Assembly (NCBI RefSeq): GCF_001889045.1
Contig: NZ_CP018155.1
Span: 1,297,001-1,361,000 of the forward strand
DNA length: 64,000 nt
DNA from: Tenacibaculum todarodis
Lineage (GTDB): Bacteria; Bacteroidota; Bacteroidia; Flavobacteriales; Flavobacteriaceae
Direction of reading: 5' to 3'
This document shows, piece by piece, positions 1-8,607 of the stretch. Position 1 is the stretch's first letter; the number at the start of each line of letters is the position of its first letter. Under the pieces are notes generated by a model. It did not search any database, was not told where the DNA came from, and saw only the letters and a program-made list of their open reading frames with translations. The translations under genes and the position numbers were made by a program.

Positions 1-786
1 AGTTGGGTAGGGAAAAAAGAAACCTTTCCATTTTATTAAACTAACTACTTGCACCCATTTACCAGCATCGTTTTTCATGTAAAATGTATCGCTTGGTTCC
101 ATATTAAATAGTTGAAAAATATTAAAACGTTGCACTACTGCATTGTAGGTATTTCTACTAAAACGTAAAGATTCACCTATTGAAAATGTAACTGGAATTC
201 GATTCTCTGAAGAAAAACGAGGAAATGGTGTTGTACTTGAAACGGCAAAAACTTCTTCTGTATTGTCTCGCATTCCTTGCCAAGCATATTTCTCGGTTGG
301 TTGAATTGCCATTGTCCATTTATTTACAGAATCTATACGAACCAAGTGAGGTAAAGAAACGTCTTTGGTTTCCCCTACCGATTCGTTTGCCATAGAGAAT
401 ATGTTTCTTAATGGTTGAATTCGCTCATTTTGTGTTAGTGGAAGTTCAACAATTTCTATTCTATTTAAGTTGTTATATACATTATATGTTTTCATATAAT
501 CGTACAATTTAAAATGCCAACCTGCAATGTATAAAGCTCCAAAAAAGAGTGTTAATCCAACTAAAATTCCAATTCTTTTTCCTGTACTTGCAGATTTTCT
601 AAAACTTCTTAATCCGAAGAAAAGCACTATAAAACTTAACAGAATTATAAAAATATACTTTCTAAGAAATAATAACGCGGGTTGAAAATCGTCTCTTAAA
701 ATGAATGCCGCAAGCAATAAAATAAAAACAAGTATTAATACTATTGCTTTTTGCTTACCTCCTTTTTTCCAATATCTTTTTATCAT
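1..786 (-). CDS. Predicted membrane protein, 3' end outside the window
   Basis: The frame is open for 262 codons from an ATG at 784-786 to the window edge, so the C-terminus is missing. The N-terminal 90 residues hold three hydrophobic segments (about 14-30, 44-59, 72-89). A soluble region follows, rich in beta-type sequence with many Asn, Glu and Arg, probably outside the membrane. I do not recognise the family. It is the last visible gene of the minus-strand module that begins with the coiled-coil gene at 8317, and is separated from the preceding gene by a heptamer repeat array. Reading frame is confident; function is unknown. Confidence 0.75.
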   Translation of the reverse strand, partial: MIKRYWKKGGKQKAIVLILVFILLLAAFILRDDFQPALLFLRKYIFIILLSFIVLFFGLRSFRKSASTGKRIGILVGLTLFFGALYIAGWHFKLYDYMKTYNVYNNLNRIEIVELPLTQNERIQPLRNIFSMANESVGETKDVSLPHLVRIDSVNKWTMAIQPTEKYAWQGMRDNTEEVFAVSSTTPFPRFSSENRIPVTFSIGESLRFSRNTYNAVVQRFNIFQLFNMEPSDTFYMKNDAGKWVQVVSLIKWKGFFFPYPT

Positions 787-868
787 AATAAAGCCCACCT
801 TAATCCTCCCAAAGGGAGGAAACAACAGCGTGGATAACTGTATTTTATATTATACTAACTGAAAACTG

Positions 869-916
<48 letters not shown>

Positions 917-920
917 AAAA

Positions 921-1445
921 CTACAAAAGTCCTTTATCTTTTAATCTATCTCTTGCACTTTTCTCTTGTGCTTTTGGTTCTTCTTTTATTTTTGATGTTG
1001 TTTCTTCTTTAACTTCTGTTTTATCAGCTTTTAAATCTTCGATAAAATCTTTTCCTTTTTCTATAGTATCGCTTACTAAATCTTCTAAAGAATCTGATTT
1101 TTCGTCAATTACTTCACTCGATTTAAATATGAAACCTGCTAAATACGTTCCTAATAATGTTCCGAAAATCATAGAAGCAAATAATGATAATGTTGCTAAA
1201 TCAATAGGAATTAAAAAACGTGTTATTACAATTCCGATTAAGAATAAAGTAGTGATAAAAACCAATCGTAATAATAATGACTGCTGATATAAAAAACCTT
1301 TTTTATCTTCAGTTTTCATTTGTAATTCTTTCGAATTCATCATTTTATTAAAAAATCGATAGATTTCGTTTCCTTGAGATTCTCTCCAATACAACAAGGC
1401 TCCAAATAAAATTGCTGCTATAAATACAATGAGTTCTAGTGTCAT
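921..1445 (-). CDS. Small three-TM membrane protein with charged tail
   Basis: 174 residues with predicted membrane segments at about 3-20, 59-79 and 82-106, then a Lys/Glu-rich tail (111-174) that is likely disordered or weakly coiled. The loop between the first two segments is basic. No catalytic motif is visible and I do not recognise the family. It is co-oriented with the AAA+ ATPase and coiled-coil genes upstream and may anchor or scaffold their products at the membrane (inference from context only). The spacer before it carries a head-to-head palindromic repeat at 1533-1600. Confidence 0.7.
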   Translation of the reverse strand: MTLELIVFIAAILFGALLYWRESQGNEIYRFFNKMMNSKELQMKTEDKKGFLYQQSLLLRLVFITTLFLIGIVITRFLIPIDLATLSLFASMIFGTLLGTYLAGFIFKSSEVIDEKSDSLEDLVSDTIEKGKDFIEDLKADKTEVKEETTSKIKEEPKAQEKSARDRLKDKGLL

Positions 1446-1532
1446 AATTTTAGGTAAAGAGTTGGAAGAATGAAGTTGGGAGCAGGAAGTTTACTCGTAC
1501 TTCAAATTTTCAACTTTGTTATTATTTTATTT

Positions 1533-1600
1533 TGTCATTCCTGCGTAGGCAGGAATCTATACTATCTTTTCTATGGATTCCTCCCTACGCAGGAATGACA
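1533..1600. repeat. REP-like palindrome pair (GTCATTCCTGC family)
   Basis: Two units face each other: one starts with TGTCATTCCTGCG, the other ends with CGCAGGAATGACA. The whole can fold into a long hairpin. It is one of five loci of this family in the window (others at 2884, 19190, 21255 and 23338). Confidence 0.9.
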
Positions 1601-1637
1601 TACTTTATAATTAATGCTATAAAGTTAGTTATTATTT

Positions 1638-2873
1638 TTAAAAATTGTTCTTAATCGTATTAATTACCCATTCTTTCATAGAATTGTCCCAAGTTTTATA
1701 TTGCTTGTAAAATTCTTCTTTATCGTACCAATACAAGAATAAAATGTCTTTTGGAGCTACATTAACTAAGAGTTTCCAAATTAAATCTTGATGATTTGGT
1801 TTTAATGACGAATGTGGATTATGTAATGCAAAATATACTTCACTATCCACGATATCTTCAATCTTATAATCTTTGTTTATTTGCATTTTTTCAAGATAAC
1901 GCTCAACTCCCATTACTTTTTTACGAGCACTTATTTCTAACTTATTCAAATACCCTTTAAACAACATTTTATCATCTAAAATATCTTTTATTGGATGTTT
2001 TGCTTCTTCTACTAATTCAGAAAGCACATATTTTTTAATGCGCTCGTAACGTTTCATTGTCATTTTATCATCTAAATCGAACTCTGCAATAGAATGATTT
2101 CGAAGTTTCTCCATTAATTCTGGATGCGAAATATGATACATTAACACATCGTGCATTGTATCTTGAATTGCTTCTTTGTATGTTTCTTCGCTTTCAAAAA
2201 CCAACATTGGCAATATAAAATCTCGTAACACATAAATACCTCCAAAAGCCTTGGTGTAAAAAGAATCTGTTGTAAAACTAACGGGTTCTAAATTTAAATC
2301 TCTTTCTCTTAAATCGCCATATTTTTTTGCTGATGCTAATAACTGTTGATGAATGGTTTCATCTATAAAATTATTGTCTTTATTAAACAATTCAACCAAT
2401 GCTAACTGTTCTTTCTTCGCCTTATCTAAATCATTGATTAAACGAAATTTAACAGTAATATCTTTATATCTTAAAACATCTAACGGATCGTAAAAAACAT
2501 CGATATTTTGATCAAAATCTACACAAATAGCTGAATCTCTTGTAATATTATTAATTTTATCTCCGTGTTTCTGAAACACCAATTTCATTACCTCTCTATC
2601 ATACGAATGAAACGGATTGTAAACCGGTAATCCTTTTTGCAACGGTGTAATTAGAATACAATGTGGATTTGCTTCACCATTATTTAAATAGCTTGCATTA
2701 TTTTTTTCTTCAGCGATTTCTGGACTCCAACCAATTCCATCTATAGTAAATGATGCTAATTTAGTTTCTGTAAAACCTAATTTTAACAAGCATTGATTGT
2801 AACGCGCAACTAATTTTCCACTAACAGGAATCAGTTCACTTCTATATAAATTTGCTTCTTTTAATTTTTGCAT
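1638..2873 (-). CDS. DUF6638-like protein of unknown function
   Basis: 411 residues, soluble, without signal peptide or membrane segments. It has a mixed N-terminal part (1-140) and a helical, acidic C-terminal part (about 270-411, ending with a Trp-rich stretch). From memory this resembles the Bacteroidota family labelled DUF6638; that assignment is not verified. It lies downstream of the AAA+ ATPase gene and its two-TM neighbour, separated from the latter only by a palindromic repeat, so it is probably part of the same functional module. No catalytic residues can be named. Confidence 0.65.
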   Translation of the reverse strand: MQKLKEANLYRSELIPVSGKLVARYNQCLLKLGFTETKLASFTIDGIGWSPEIAEEKNNASYLNNGEANPHCILITPLQKGLPVYNPFHSYDREVMKLVFQKHGDKINNITRDSAICVDFDQNIDVFYDPLDVLRYKDITVKFRLINDLDKAKKEQLALVELFNKDNNFIDETIHQQLLASAKKYGDLRERDLNLEPVSFTTDSFYTKAFGGIYVLRDFILPMLVFESEETYKEAIQDTMHDVLMYHISHPELMEKLRNHSIAEFDLDDKMTMKRYERIKKYVLSELVEEAKHPIKDILDDKMLFKGYLNKLEISARKKVMGVERYLEKMQINKDYKIEDIVDSEVYFALHNPHSSLKPNHQDLIWKLLVNVAPKDILFLYWYDKEEFYKQYKTWDNSMKEWVINTIKNNF

Positions 2874-2883
2874 TATTATTTTC

Positions 2884-2953
2884 TGTCATTCCTGCAAGGC
2901 AGGAATCTTATTTACTTTTTTATTTTGAGATTCCTGCCTACGCAGGAATGACA
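2884..2953. repeat. REP-like palindrome pair (GTCATTCCTGC family)
   Basis: Head-to-head units with outer ends TGTCATTCCTGC and GCAGGAATGACA, filling the spacer between the DUF6638-like gene and the 209-residue gene. It could act as an mRNA-stabilising or attenuating hairpin inside the operon. Confidence 0.9.
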
Positions 2954-2962
2954 AGTTTACTT

Positions 2963-3592
2963 TTATAAACTTATAGTTTGATTGTAATGTTTTACACTTT
3001 CCTCTAATGATAAATTCCAGTCTTCTGCTTTTATTGGGGAAATATTATTATTCTTCAAAATATTAATAGCTTCTTTAATTATTTCTCTTACACTTGCATA
3101 TTTTGGTGTTTTAAAACCATAAACTTTTTCGATTGTTAAACAATTTGAACTCCAATAATAATTTCTCTTCCCATCGTCATATAATTTATTAAAAACATAT
3201 CTTGGAATAAATTGGTTTTCCTGTTTCGGATTAAACAAAATCACAATCTTCAGCCATTTTCTCGGCTGAGAATCTTGTTCATCAGAAATAGTTACAGAAT
3301 ATTTATCAATATAACCAAAAATTGAAACTCCATTATTATCAAAACCTTTATAAATAAATTGTTGAAATAAATCTTTATTCAAAGATTTATTTTGAGTTTT
3401 AGCCTTTATTTTATCACCAAATTTAAAATTAAATGTTCCAACTAATAATGTTATAAAAATTAAAACAGCTGATAAACCAATTATCATATCCAAAAACTCA
3501 TTTGAATTGTAATTCAAAAGAATAATTGGGAAAATCATCGTCAATGCAACAACAAAAACTGGTAGATAATATTTTACAAAATTAGCTTTCAT
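2963..3592 (-). CDS. Two-TM hypothetical protein translationally coupled to the AAA+ gene
   Basis: 209 residues. Two hydrophobic segments (about 9-27 and 34-53) form an N-terminal hairpin, followed by a soluble domain of about 150 residues. No known motif. Its ATG overlaps the stop of the upstream AAA+ ATPase gene in a TAATG arrangement at 3590-3594, which strongly suggests translational coupling and possibly fixed stoichiometry with the ATPase. It may be the membrane partner of the ATPase; that is inference from the overlap. Confidence 0.7.
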   Translation of the reverse strand: MKANFVKYYLPVFVVALTMIFPIILLNYNSNEFLDMIIGLSAVLIFITLLVGTFNFKFGDKIKAKTQNKSLNKDLFQQFIYKGFDNNGVSIFGYIDKYSVTISDEQDSQPRKWLKIVILFNPKQENQFIPRYVFNKLYDDGKRNYYWSSNCLTIEKVYGFKTPKYASVREIIKEAINILKNNNISPIKAEDWNLSLEESVKHYNQTISL

Positions 3593-5553
3593 TAATCTCT
3601 ATTCCCGAACTGTTCTCTTGCTTCCAAATCTATATTCATTTGGTTAACTCTTGCATCTACTTTTCGTTTGAAATCTGTATCAGCAATAGTTGCTACATTA
3701 TCTAAATAACGAACTACTTCTTGTCTTCTAATTTCAGAAAAATCTAAACCTTTCATGTTGCCTTTCATTAATTCTTGCAACATATTAAACTTGGTTTCGT
3801 AATTCTGTTTGAAATACGTTTCCGGGTTCTCAAACCAATCTTGCTCTAAATCGAAATCAGTTAAACGTAACGAAATTGCACTTTGAATATTACGCACATC
3901 TCTTGATGAGAAAAACGGAAATATTTTCTGAATTTCTTTATACAAACTTGCAAAGAACATGTGTTCATTGGCTTTATTGCTATTTTCTGCTCTGTCATAC
4001 GCTTCTAAAACACGCTCTTCTGTTGGTTTTTCGATACTATTTAAAATATCTCCCATATTTTTAGTCAAACCTTGGTCTGCTAAATATTTATAGTCTGAAG
4101 GTCCTAACATATTTACAAATGCAGGCATTGTTTTCTCAAACTTTTTCCACCAAATATAATCTTGATCTAAGAAATCGTGTTCGGTTCTTGCGCCATCAAT
4201 TTTAAATCTTCCTTGCACACGAGAAATTACCGCTTTGTCTAACATTTCTGGTAAATTGGTAAATAATCCTATTGAAGAATTTCCATAATTTACAGCATAC
4301 GCACCTTCTGTATAACGTAAGAAAACTCCTATTACTTCTTTTACACCAGCCGAAACTCCTTGCGCAGTTCGTTCTTGTAAATTGTTTTCTGCATCATCAA
4401 TTGGTGCAAAAATTAATTTGGTTGGATCTTGCATTGGCTTCATCCACTCTACCATTTTTTCTGCTGAACCTCCTTGAAAAGTAGATATCAATGTATCTGG
4501 CATTGGATGAAATAAAAACGGAATATCCAAATTGTCTGAATATTCTTTTAAACGTGTTGCAATTGCTGCAATTAACATGGATTTTCCTGTTCCTGGAATT
4601 CCATAACCCATAAAAACTGGCATAAATCCACCTAATTCTTGAAACGGATTTTTCTTTGCATCAAAATCGTAACTCAACATTCTTTCTGTTAATCTACGTC
4701 CAAAATGTTTTGCATCTTTATTTCCTACAATTTGCTCGAACTGAATTTTATTAAACTCAACACTTTTTGCAGTTCCTTGAAAAACATTGTCCCAACCAGA
4801 AACAGCAAACTCGCTATTTTCTAACTTATACGTTCTATCTACAATAGTTTCTGTGTACTCTAAACTGCTTTTACGTAATTGAATTTCATCAATTAAAGCT
4901 TCAAAATAAACAACTGTAAAATCAATAACATCTTTGTCTGATTTGATAATATCTGGATGCGATAAATATTTATCAAAATAGAACAAACTACATGCAATTC
5001 CTTTTAAAGGTGACATCAAAGAAACTTCTGGAATTCCTGCAAATTTCTGTTTCATTACAGATAAATCGTCAGAAGAGAATGGTTTTAAATCGTGTAATAC
5101 TTTATACGAAGTTGCAAATAATTGAAACGCTGTTGCCGTTTGCATTTTGCTTTCAAACTCGCGTTTTCCGTTATTATCTAAGGCTGATTTTCGCTCAGCT
5201 AAACTTGATAAACCTGAAGCGTCATTGTAGCTATCTTTAATCCAAATTCCTAATGTTAATCCTTCTTGAACCGCATATAATGTTTTGTTCAAATTAATTG
5301 GAATTGCTAAAGAATCTGGCAATAAGCGTTTTTTTAACGCTAAAATTGTTTTGGAAACTGACGTAATTTCTACATTACTTCCGCTATTTGCTCTTGACAA
5401 ATACAGTAAAATTGATTCGTCTTTGGCATTATTGTCTTTATTTTTTGCTCTTGCTCCTTGCTCCCACTGAACAGATTTTAAATATCCACTTGCTTCATCA
5501 CGAAGCATATTGAGTTCATTTTGTTTTATAGGGAAAGTTGAATTGTGTTCCAT
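3592..5553 (-). CDS. AAA+ family ATPase
   Basis: 653 residues. Residues 1-300 form a helical N-terminal region of unknown fold. The AAA+ core follows, with Walker A GIPGTGKS at about 318-325, and a Walker-B-like segment (LIFAPIDDAEN, about 380-390) in which Asp-Asp-Ala-Glu replaces the usual Asp-Glu. A downstream ISRVQGRF segment (about 437-445) fits sensor or arginine-finger positions. The C-terminal 150 residues look like a helical lid with a coiled tail. There is no protease, nuclease or helicase domain, so it probably remodels a protein partner. It sits between the 349-residue gene and the coupled two-TM gene. Its substrate is unknown. Confidence 0.85.
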   Translation of the reverse strand: MEHNSTFPIKQNELNMLRDEASGYLKSVQWEQGARAKNKDNNAKDESILLYLSRANSGSNVEITSVSKTILALKKRLLPDSLAIPINLNKTLYAVQEGLTLGIWIKDSYNDASGLSSLAERKSALDNNGKREFESKMQTATAFQLFATSYKVLHDLKPFSSDDLSVMKQKFAGIPEVSLMSPLKGIACSLFYFDKYLSHPDIIKSDKDVIDFTVVYFEALIDEIQLRKSSLEYTETIVDRTYKLENSEFAVSGWDNVFQGTAKSVEFNKIQFEQIVGNKDAKHFGRRLTERMLSYDFDAKKNPFQELGGFMPVFMGYGIPGTGKSMLIAAIATRLKEYSDNLDIPFLFHPMPDTLISTFQGGSAEKMVEWMKPMQDPTKLIFAPIDDAENNLQERTAQGVSAGVKEVIGVFLRYTEGAYAVNYGNSSIGLFTNLPEMLDKAVISRVQGRFKIDGARTEHDFLDQDYIWWKKFEKTMPAFVNMLGPSDYKYLADQGLTKNMGDILNSIEKPTEERVLEAYDRAENSNKANEHMFFASLYKEIQKIFPFFSSRDVRNIQSAISLRLTDFDLEQDWFENPETYFKQNYETKFNMLQELMKGNMKGLDFSEIRRQEVVRYLDNVATIADTDFKRKVDARVNQMNIDLEAREQFGNRD

Positions 5554-5622
5554 ATTTCTTTTTAGTTTTCAGTATACAGTTTCAGTAAGCAGTTCTGGAT
5601 ACTGCTACTGTGACTGCCAACT

Positions 5623-6672
5623 TTATCTTTTATCAATTTTTAAGCCTGAAATCTGAATTGGCTCTTTTGTGAGTTTATTCAAAACTTCAGGAGTTTTATT
5701 ATGCAATAATTGTATAATTCTGTGTGGTGCAAAAACGTACTTTTTTTGTTCTACTTCGTTCCATTTTTGCATGGTTTGTTTCGTAAAAAAACCACCTTCT
5801 TTAAACGTATCTCCAGAGAAAACTTCATCTATTTTAAGAGACAACGCATAACTTTCTAACGGAATTTCCTTCTTAGCAATTCCTTCTAAAATTGCGTGTG
5901 TAATTTCATTTTCGTCTTTTGCAAATACATTATGCAGCGGACCTAAATCGATTCTTTTTATATGCTTCGGAAAAATATCTGATAGTTTTCTATCTATATT
6001 ATACGCCATTGTATCTAAAGACATTTCTCTATCGGCACTTTCTTTTAAAACTCGGTATAATTCTGATTTATCTTTACTGATGTCTTTTCCATCATAATCA
6101 AAATACATAAAACAAATAAACGGTCTGTTATGCGAAACATCGTAAAAACTCCAGCTTGTCATATATTTTGAAGAAATACTGTCTGGTGAATTTAAAATCT
6201 TCCCTTGCACAAATCTGTTGTAAATATATTGCTGATTTACAGACGAATAATATACTATTGAAGCTGCTTGAAATAAGCGACTTCTTTTAATTGGTTGCTT
6301 TTTTCTTAAAAGCGTGTCTAAAAATTCGTCTTTTATAGAATAGGAATCGTTTAGTTTTGATAAAAACTCTTTTTTTAAACCTAAGTCATTATATAAATAC
6401 CTAAATTCAAGATAATTAGGAAAACCAGACTCGGTTAAATCCACTTTCATATTATCTTCTTCGTCATACATATACTTTACACGCATTGCCTCGATTGAGT
6501 ACAATAACAAGTCTGAATATTGCTTGAAAAAAGTAAGTTCTTGCTGATTGCACAAATCTTGACGTTGTACATTTACCAATAACTCCTTTAAAGCAAAATC
6601 TACCATTTTATGATAAAAGACATATTGCTCTTTGGAATCTAAAGTTGCAGAATCTAATGGTGTTACAATCAT
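5623..6672 (-). CDS. Conserved-looking hypothetical protein of the AAA+ module
   Basis: 349 residues, soluble, predicted mostly helical, without signal peptide or recognisable domain. A central stretch with many aromatic residues (about 165-200) suggests a folded core. It starts 11 bases after the stop of a 54-residue membrane protein and ends 69 bases before the AAA+ gene, consistent with one operon. I do not recognise it; a role with the ATPase is contextual inference only. Confidence 0.65.
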   Translation of the reverse strand: MIVTPLDSATLDSKEQYVFYHKMVDFALKELLVNVQRQDLCNQQELTFFKQYSDLLLYSIEAMRVKYMYDEEDNMKVDLTESGFPNYLEFRYLYNDLGLKKEFLSKLNDSYSIKDEFLDTLLRKKQPIKRSRLFQAASIVYYSSVNQQYIYNRFVQGKILNSPDSISSKYMTSWSFYDVSHNRPFICFMYFDYDGKDISKDKSELYRVLKESADREMSLDTMAYNIDRKLSDIFPKHIKRIDLGPLHNVFAKDENEITHAILEGIAKKEIPLESYALSLKIDEVFSGDTFKEGGFFTKQTMQKWNEVEQKKYVFAPHRIIQLLHNKTPEVLNKLTKEPIQISGLKIDKR

Positions 6673-6683
6673 TTTAATATGAA

Positions 6684-6848
6684 CTATTTTTTAAAATAAA
6701 TAATAAATAGAATTACAGCCATTGCTAAACCCCAAGGCAACGTCTTCAAAATATTATTAGATTCCATAACAAAATGTATAACAATAGTAAAGAACGCAGT
6801 ATAACCTAAAAATACCATTAAGCTTTTTTTGTTTAAAAAATGATTCAT
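6684..6848 (-). CDS. 54-residue two-TM membrane peptide
   Basis: A short ORF starting MNHFLNKKSLMVF, with two hydrophobic stretches (about 10-28 and 38-52) and a Lys-Lys C-terminus. The pattern of a short basic N-terminus, two spans and a charged tail, plus the 11-base distance to the next gene in the operon, supports real translation. Family unknown. A structured intergenic repeat lies immediately upstream. Confidence 0.6.
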   Translation of the reverse strand: MNHFLNKKSLMVFLGYTAFFTIVIHFVMESNNILKTLPWGLAMAVILFIIYFKK

Positions 6849-6872
6849 AACAAAAATTTAAGGTTGAATTTG

Positions 6873-6964
6873 TTCGCGTTAAGGATTGAAATGACATCCT
6901 TTTTCTTTTTCAGAAAAAGATATAATGTAAAGCCTGACCCCCGCTTTTGGGCGGGGGAAACGCC
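6873..6964 (+). repeat. Dispersed structured repeat, copy A
   Basis: Begins GCGTTAAGGATTGAAATGAC and ends with a strong stem, CCCCCGC/GCGGGGG (6938-6957), then AAACGCC. The GCGTTAGGGATTGA-type opening and the late AAAGCC/CGAAAGC-type segment are shared with copies at 21338 and 48761. It occupies most of the spacer between the coiled-coil gene and the 54-residue gene. Resembles a widespread flavobacterial intergenic element of unknown function (from memory). Confidence 0.7.
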
Positions 6965-6976
6965 ATTAACTTTATA

Positions 6977-8317
6977 TTAACTCAATAAATCGTCGTCGTT
7001 AGACTCTGGTTTTGGATCTTTTGCCGGTTCACCATCTCCTGAAGGAGCTTCTCCATCAGCTTTATAATAGTCTTCGAAAATCTCTTTCATATCGATACCA
7101 TAACGCTCTGCAAAGTTTGCCTGAATCTTAGAATCTTTTGCACGAATTTCATGCAAAGCCTCTGCGTATGTGCTATACACACCTTGCATAACTTTCTCGT
7201 GAACCGGAATATTATCCATCATTTCTTGACGCGCTTTTGCACTTGCAGAATGCATAGATGCTAAAGTTTCACCAATATGCTCATCTGTTTTAACACCTAA
7301 ATGCTCTAAAATTGCCGCAAATTCTTGATCTGTTCTTGCTTTTAACGCAACAACATAACCGTCGTAATACTTCAAACGTTCATCAGTATCCGACTTTAAT
7401 TTTGCCCTATGTGTTTGTAAGTTAGAACGTAAAGAAGTTAATACTTTAATGGTTAAATTATGCTTGTGTACAAAACTATCTTTAGACGCAGCAAGGGTTG
7501 TATAAGCATTTTTAAGACCTTCTAACTCTTCTACTTTTTGCTCTACAGTTGTTACTTTAGATAATGCTTCTGAATACTCAGCAGATTGCTTATCTGCAAC
7601 TTCTTCTAAAGCTTGGCGGGCTTGTTTAAGTAGAGCATACTGCTCTTCTAACTTAGCTTCTGTTTCTGCTTTTTTCTCTAAAGCTTTAGTATGATTTTTA
7701 GATGCTTCTACAATTGCATCTTTTAGCTTTTCTTCTACTTCTTTAATTTCTACTTCACGGTTTTTTAAACGTGTAACCGCAGCTTGAGATTTGTATGAAA
7801 GCTCACTTAATAATGTTTGCACATCAGCACTTTCTATACGTTGCTGAAACTTAGCTTTTGCTTTATTGTCTGCTCCCGCACGTACTTTTTCTGCTTCTTT
7901 AAACTGCGCTTGCTCTTTTTTAATTTTAGATTTACGTCCCCAAAGATTATTCCACCAAGTATCTGGTTTATTCTCTGCGTCTTCTAATTCTATTCTTGCT
8001 CTTTCTAATGCTTTTTGAGCATCGTCAATAATTTTTTGCTCTTCTGGATTTAAAGATGAGAATTTCTCAAAAATGATTCCTACTTCATCTTGATAATCTG
8101 TTAAGTCTTTAATAGCATCTAAAAGTGTTGTTCTGTCTTTTTCTGCCATATGTACAACATCATCTAATGTTGCGTTTAATATTTTTTGACGTCTTTGTGG
8201 GTCTTCTTCTTGAGACAGTTTAGATTTCATCGTATCGATAGCTTTCCCCCAGTTTACATCAACTTTTTCAGTTTTCTCGTTTGTGTTAGTTTCTAATAAA
8301 TCAAAATCATCAGACAT
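6977..8317 (-). CDS. Long coiled-coil protein heading the AAA+ module
   Basis: 446 residues, acidic, without signal peptide or membrane span. Residues about 95-330 are almost entirely heptad-like helix (A/E/K/Q-rich), with one Trp-rich break near 118-126 (DTWWNNLWGRKS). The C-terminal 30 residues are Pro/Asp-rich and end in DDDLLS, a likely disordered docking tail. It resembles PspA- or TelA-like cytosolic helical proteins in general build, but no family motif can be confirmed. As first gene of the co-oriented run to the window edge it is a plausible scaffold or substrate for the AAA+ ATPase. Confidence 0.7.
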   Translation of the reverse strand: MSDDFDLLETNTNEKTEKVDVNWGKAIDTMKSKLSQEEDPQRRQKILNATLDDVVHMAEKDRTTLLDAIKDLTDYQDEVGIIFEKFSSLNPEEQKIIDDAQKALERARIELEDAENKPDTWWNNLWGRKSKIKKEQAQFKEAEKVRAGADNKAKAKFQQRIESADVQTLLSELSYKSQAAVTRLKNREVEIKEVEEKLKDAIVEASKNHTKALEKKAETEAKLEEQYALLKQARQALEEVADKQSAEYSEALSKVTTVEQKVEELEGLKNAYTTLAASKDSFVHKHNLTIKVLTSLRSNLQTHRAKLKSDTDERLKYYDGYVVALKARTDQEFAAILEHLGVKTDEHIGETLASMHSASAKARQEMMDNIPVHEKVMQGVYSTYAEALHEIRAKDSKIQANFAERYGIDMKEIFEDYYKADGEAPSGDGEPAKDPKPESNDDDLLS

Positions 8318-8449
8318 ATTTGTGTAGTTTTTTTAATTGAACAATTTTAAGACAAGCAATTTCGTTAAAAAATTTAATTTATAACAACATTTCTATAGAT
8401 ATATGTTGCTTTTTTACATGATTTGTTACATCTGTTTGAATAAAAAATA

Positions 8450-8477
8450 AAAACACCACTAAAAATAGTGGTGTTTT
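8450..8477 (-). terminator. Intrinsic terminator downstream of aceA
   Basis: Perfect 12-bp stem AAAACACCACTA/TAGTGGTGTTTT with a 4-base loop. Read on the minus strand the stem is followed by a T-rich tract, so it ends the aceBA transcript before the coiled-coil gene. Confidence 0.85.
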
Positions 8478-8530
8478 CGCTTCAAATTAAATTTACAAAC
8501 AGCTAAATTTCTGTAAATTTATACTATAAA

Positions 8531-8578
8531 AATTCCCGCTTTATTTAAACAAACAACTAAAAAACAACCGCGGGAATT
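8531..8578 (-). other. Second stem-loop after aceA
   Basis: Arms AATTCCCGC (8531-8539) and GCGGGAATT (8570-8578) pair perfectly around a 30-base loop, just after the aceA stop. There is no T-tract, so it is more likely a 3' stabilising hairpin or protein site than a terminator. Confidence 0.5.
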
Positions 8579-8607
8579 GCATTCTACCGAAATAGAATTA
8601 ACTTTTA

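Noticed and set aside
8531..8578. Main terminator of aceA
   Set aside because: There is no T-tract after the stem and the loop is 30 bases; the better terminator is at 8450-8477.
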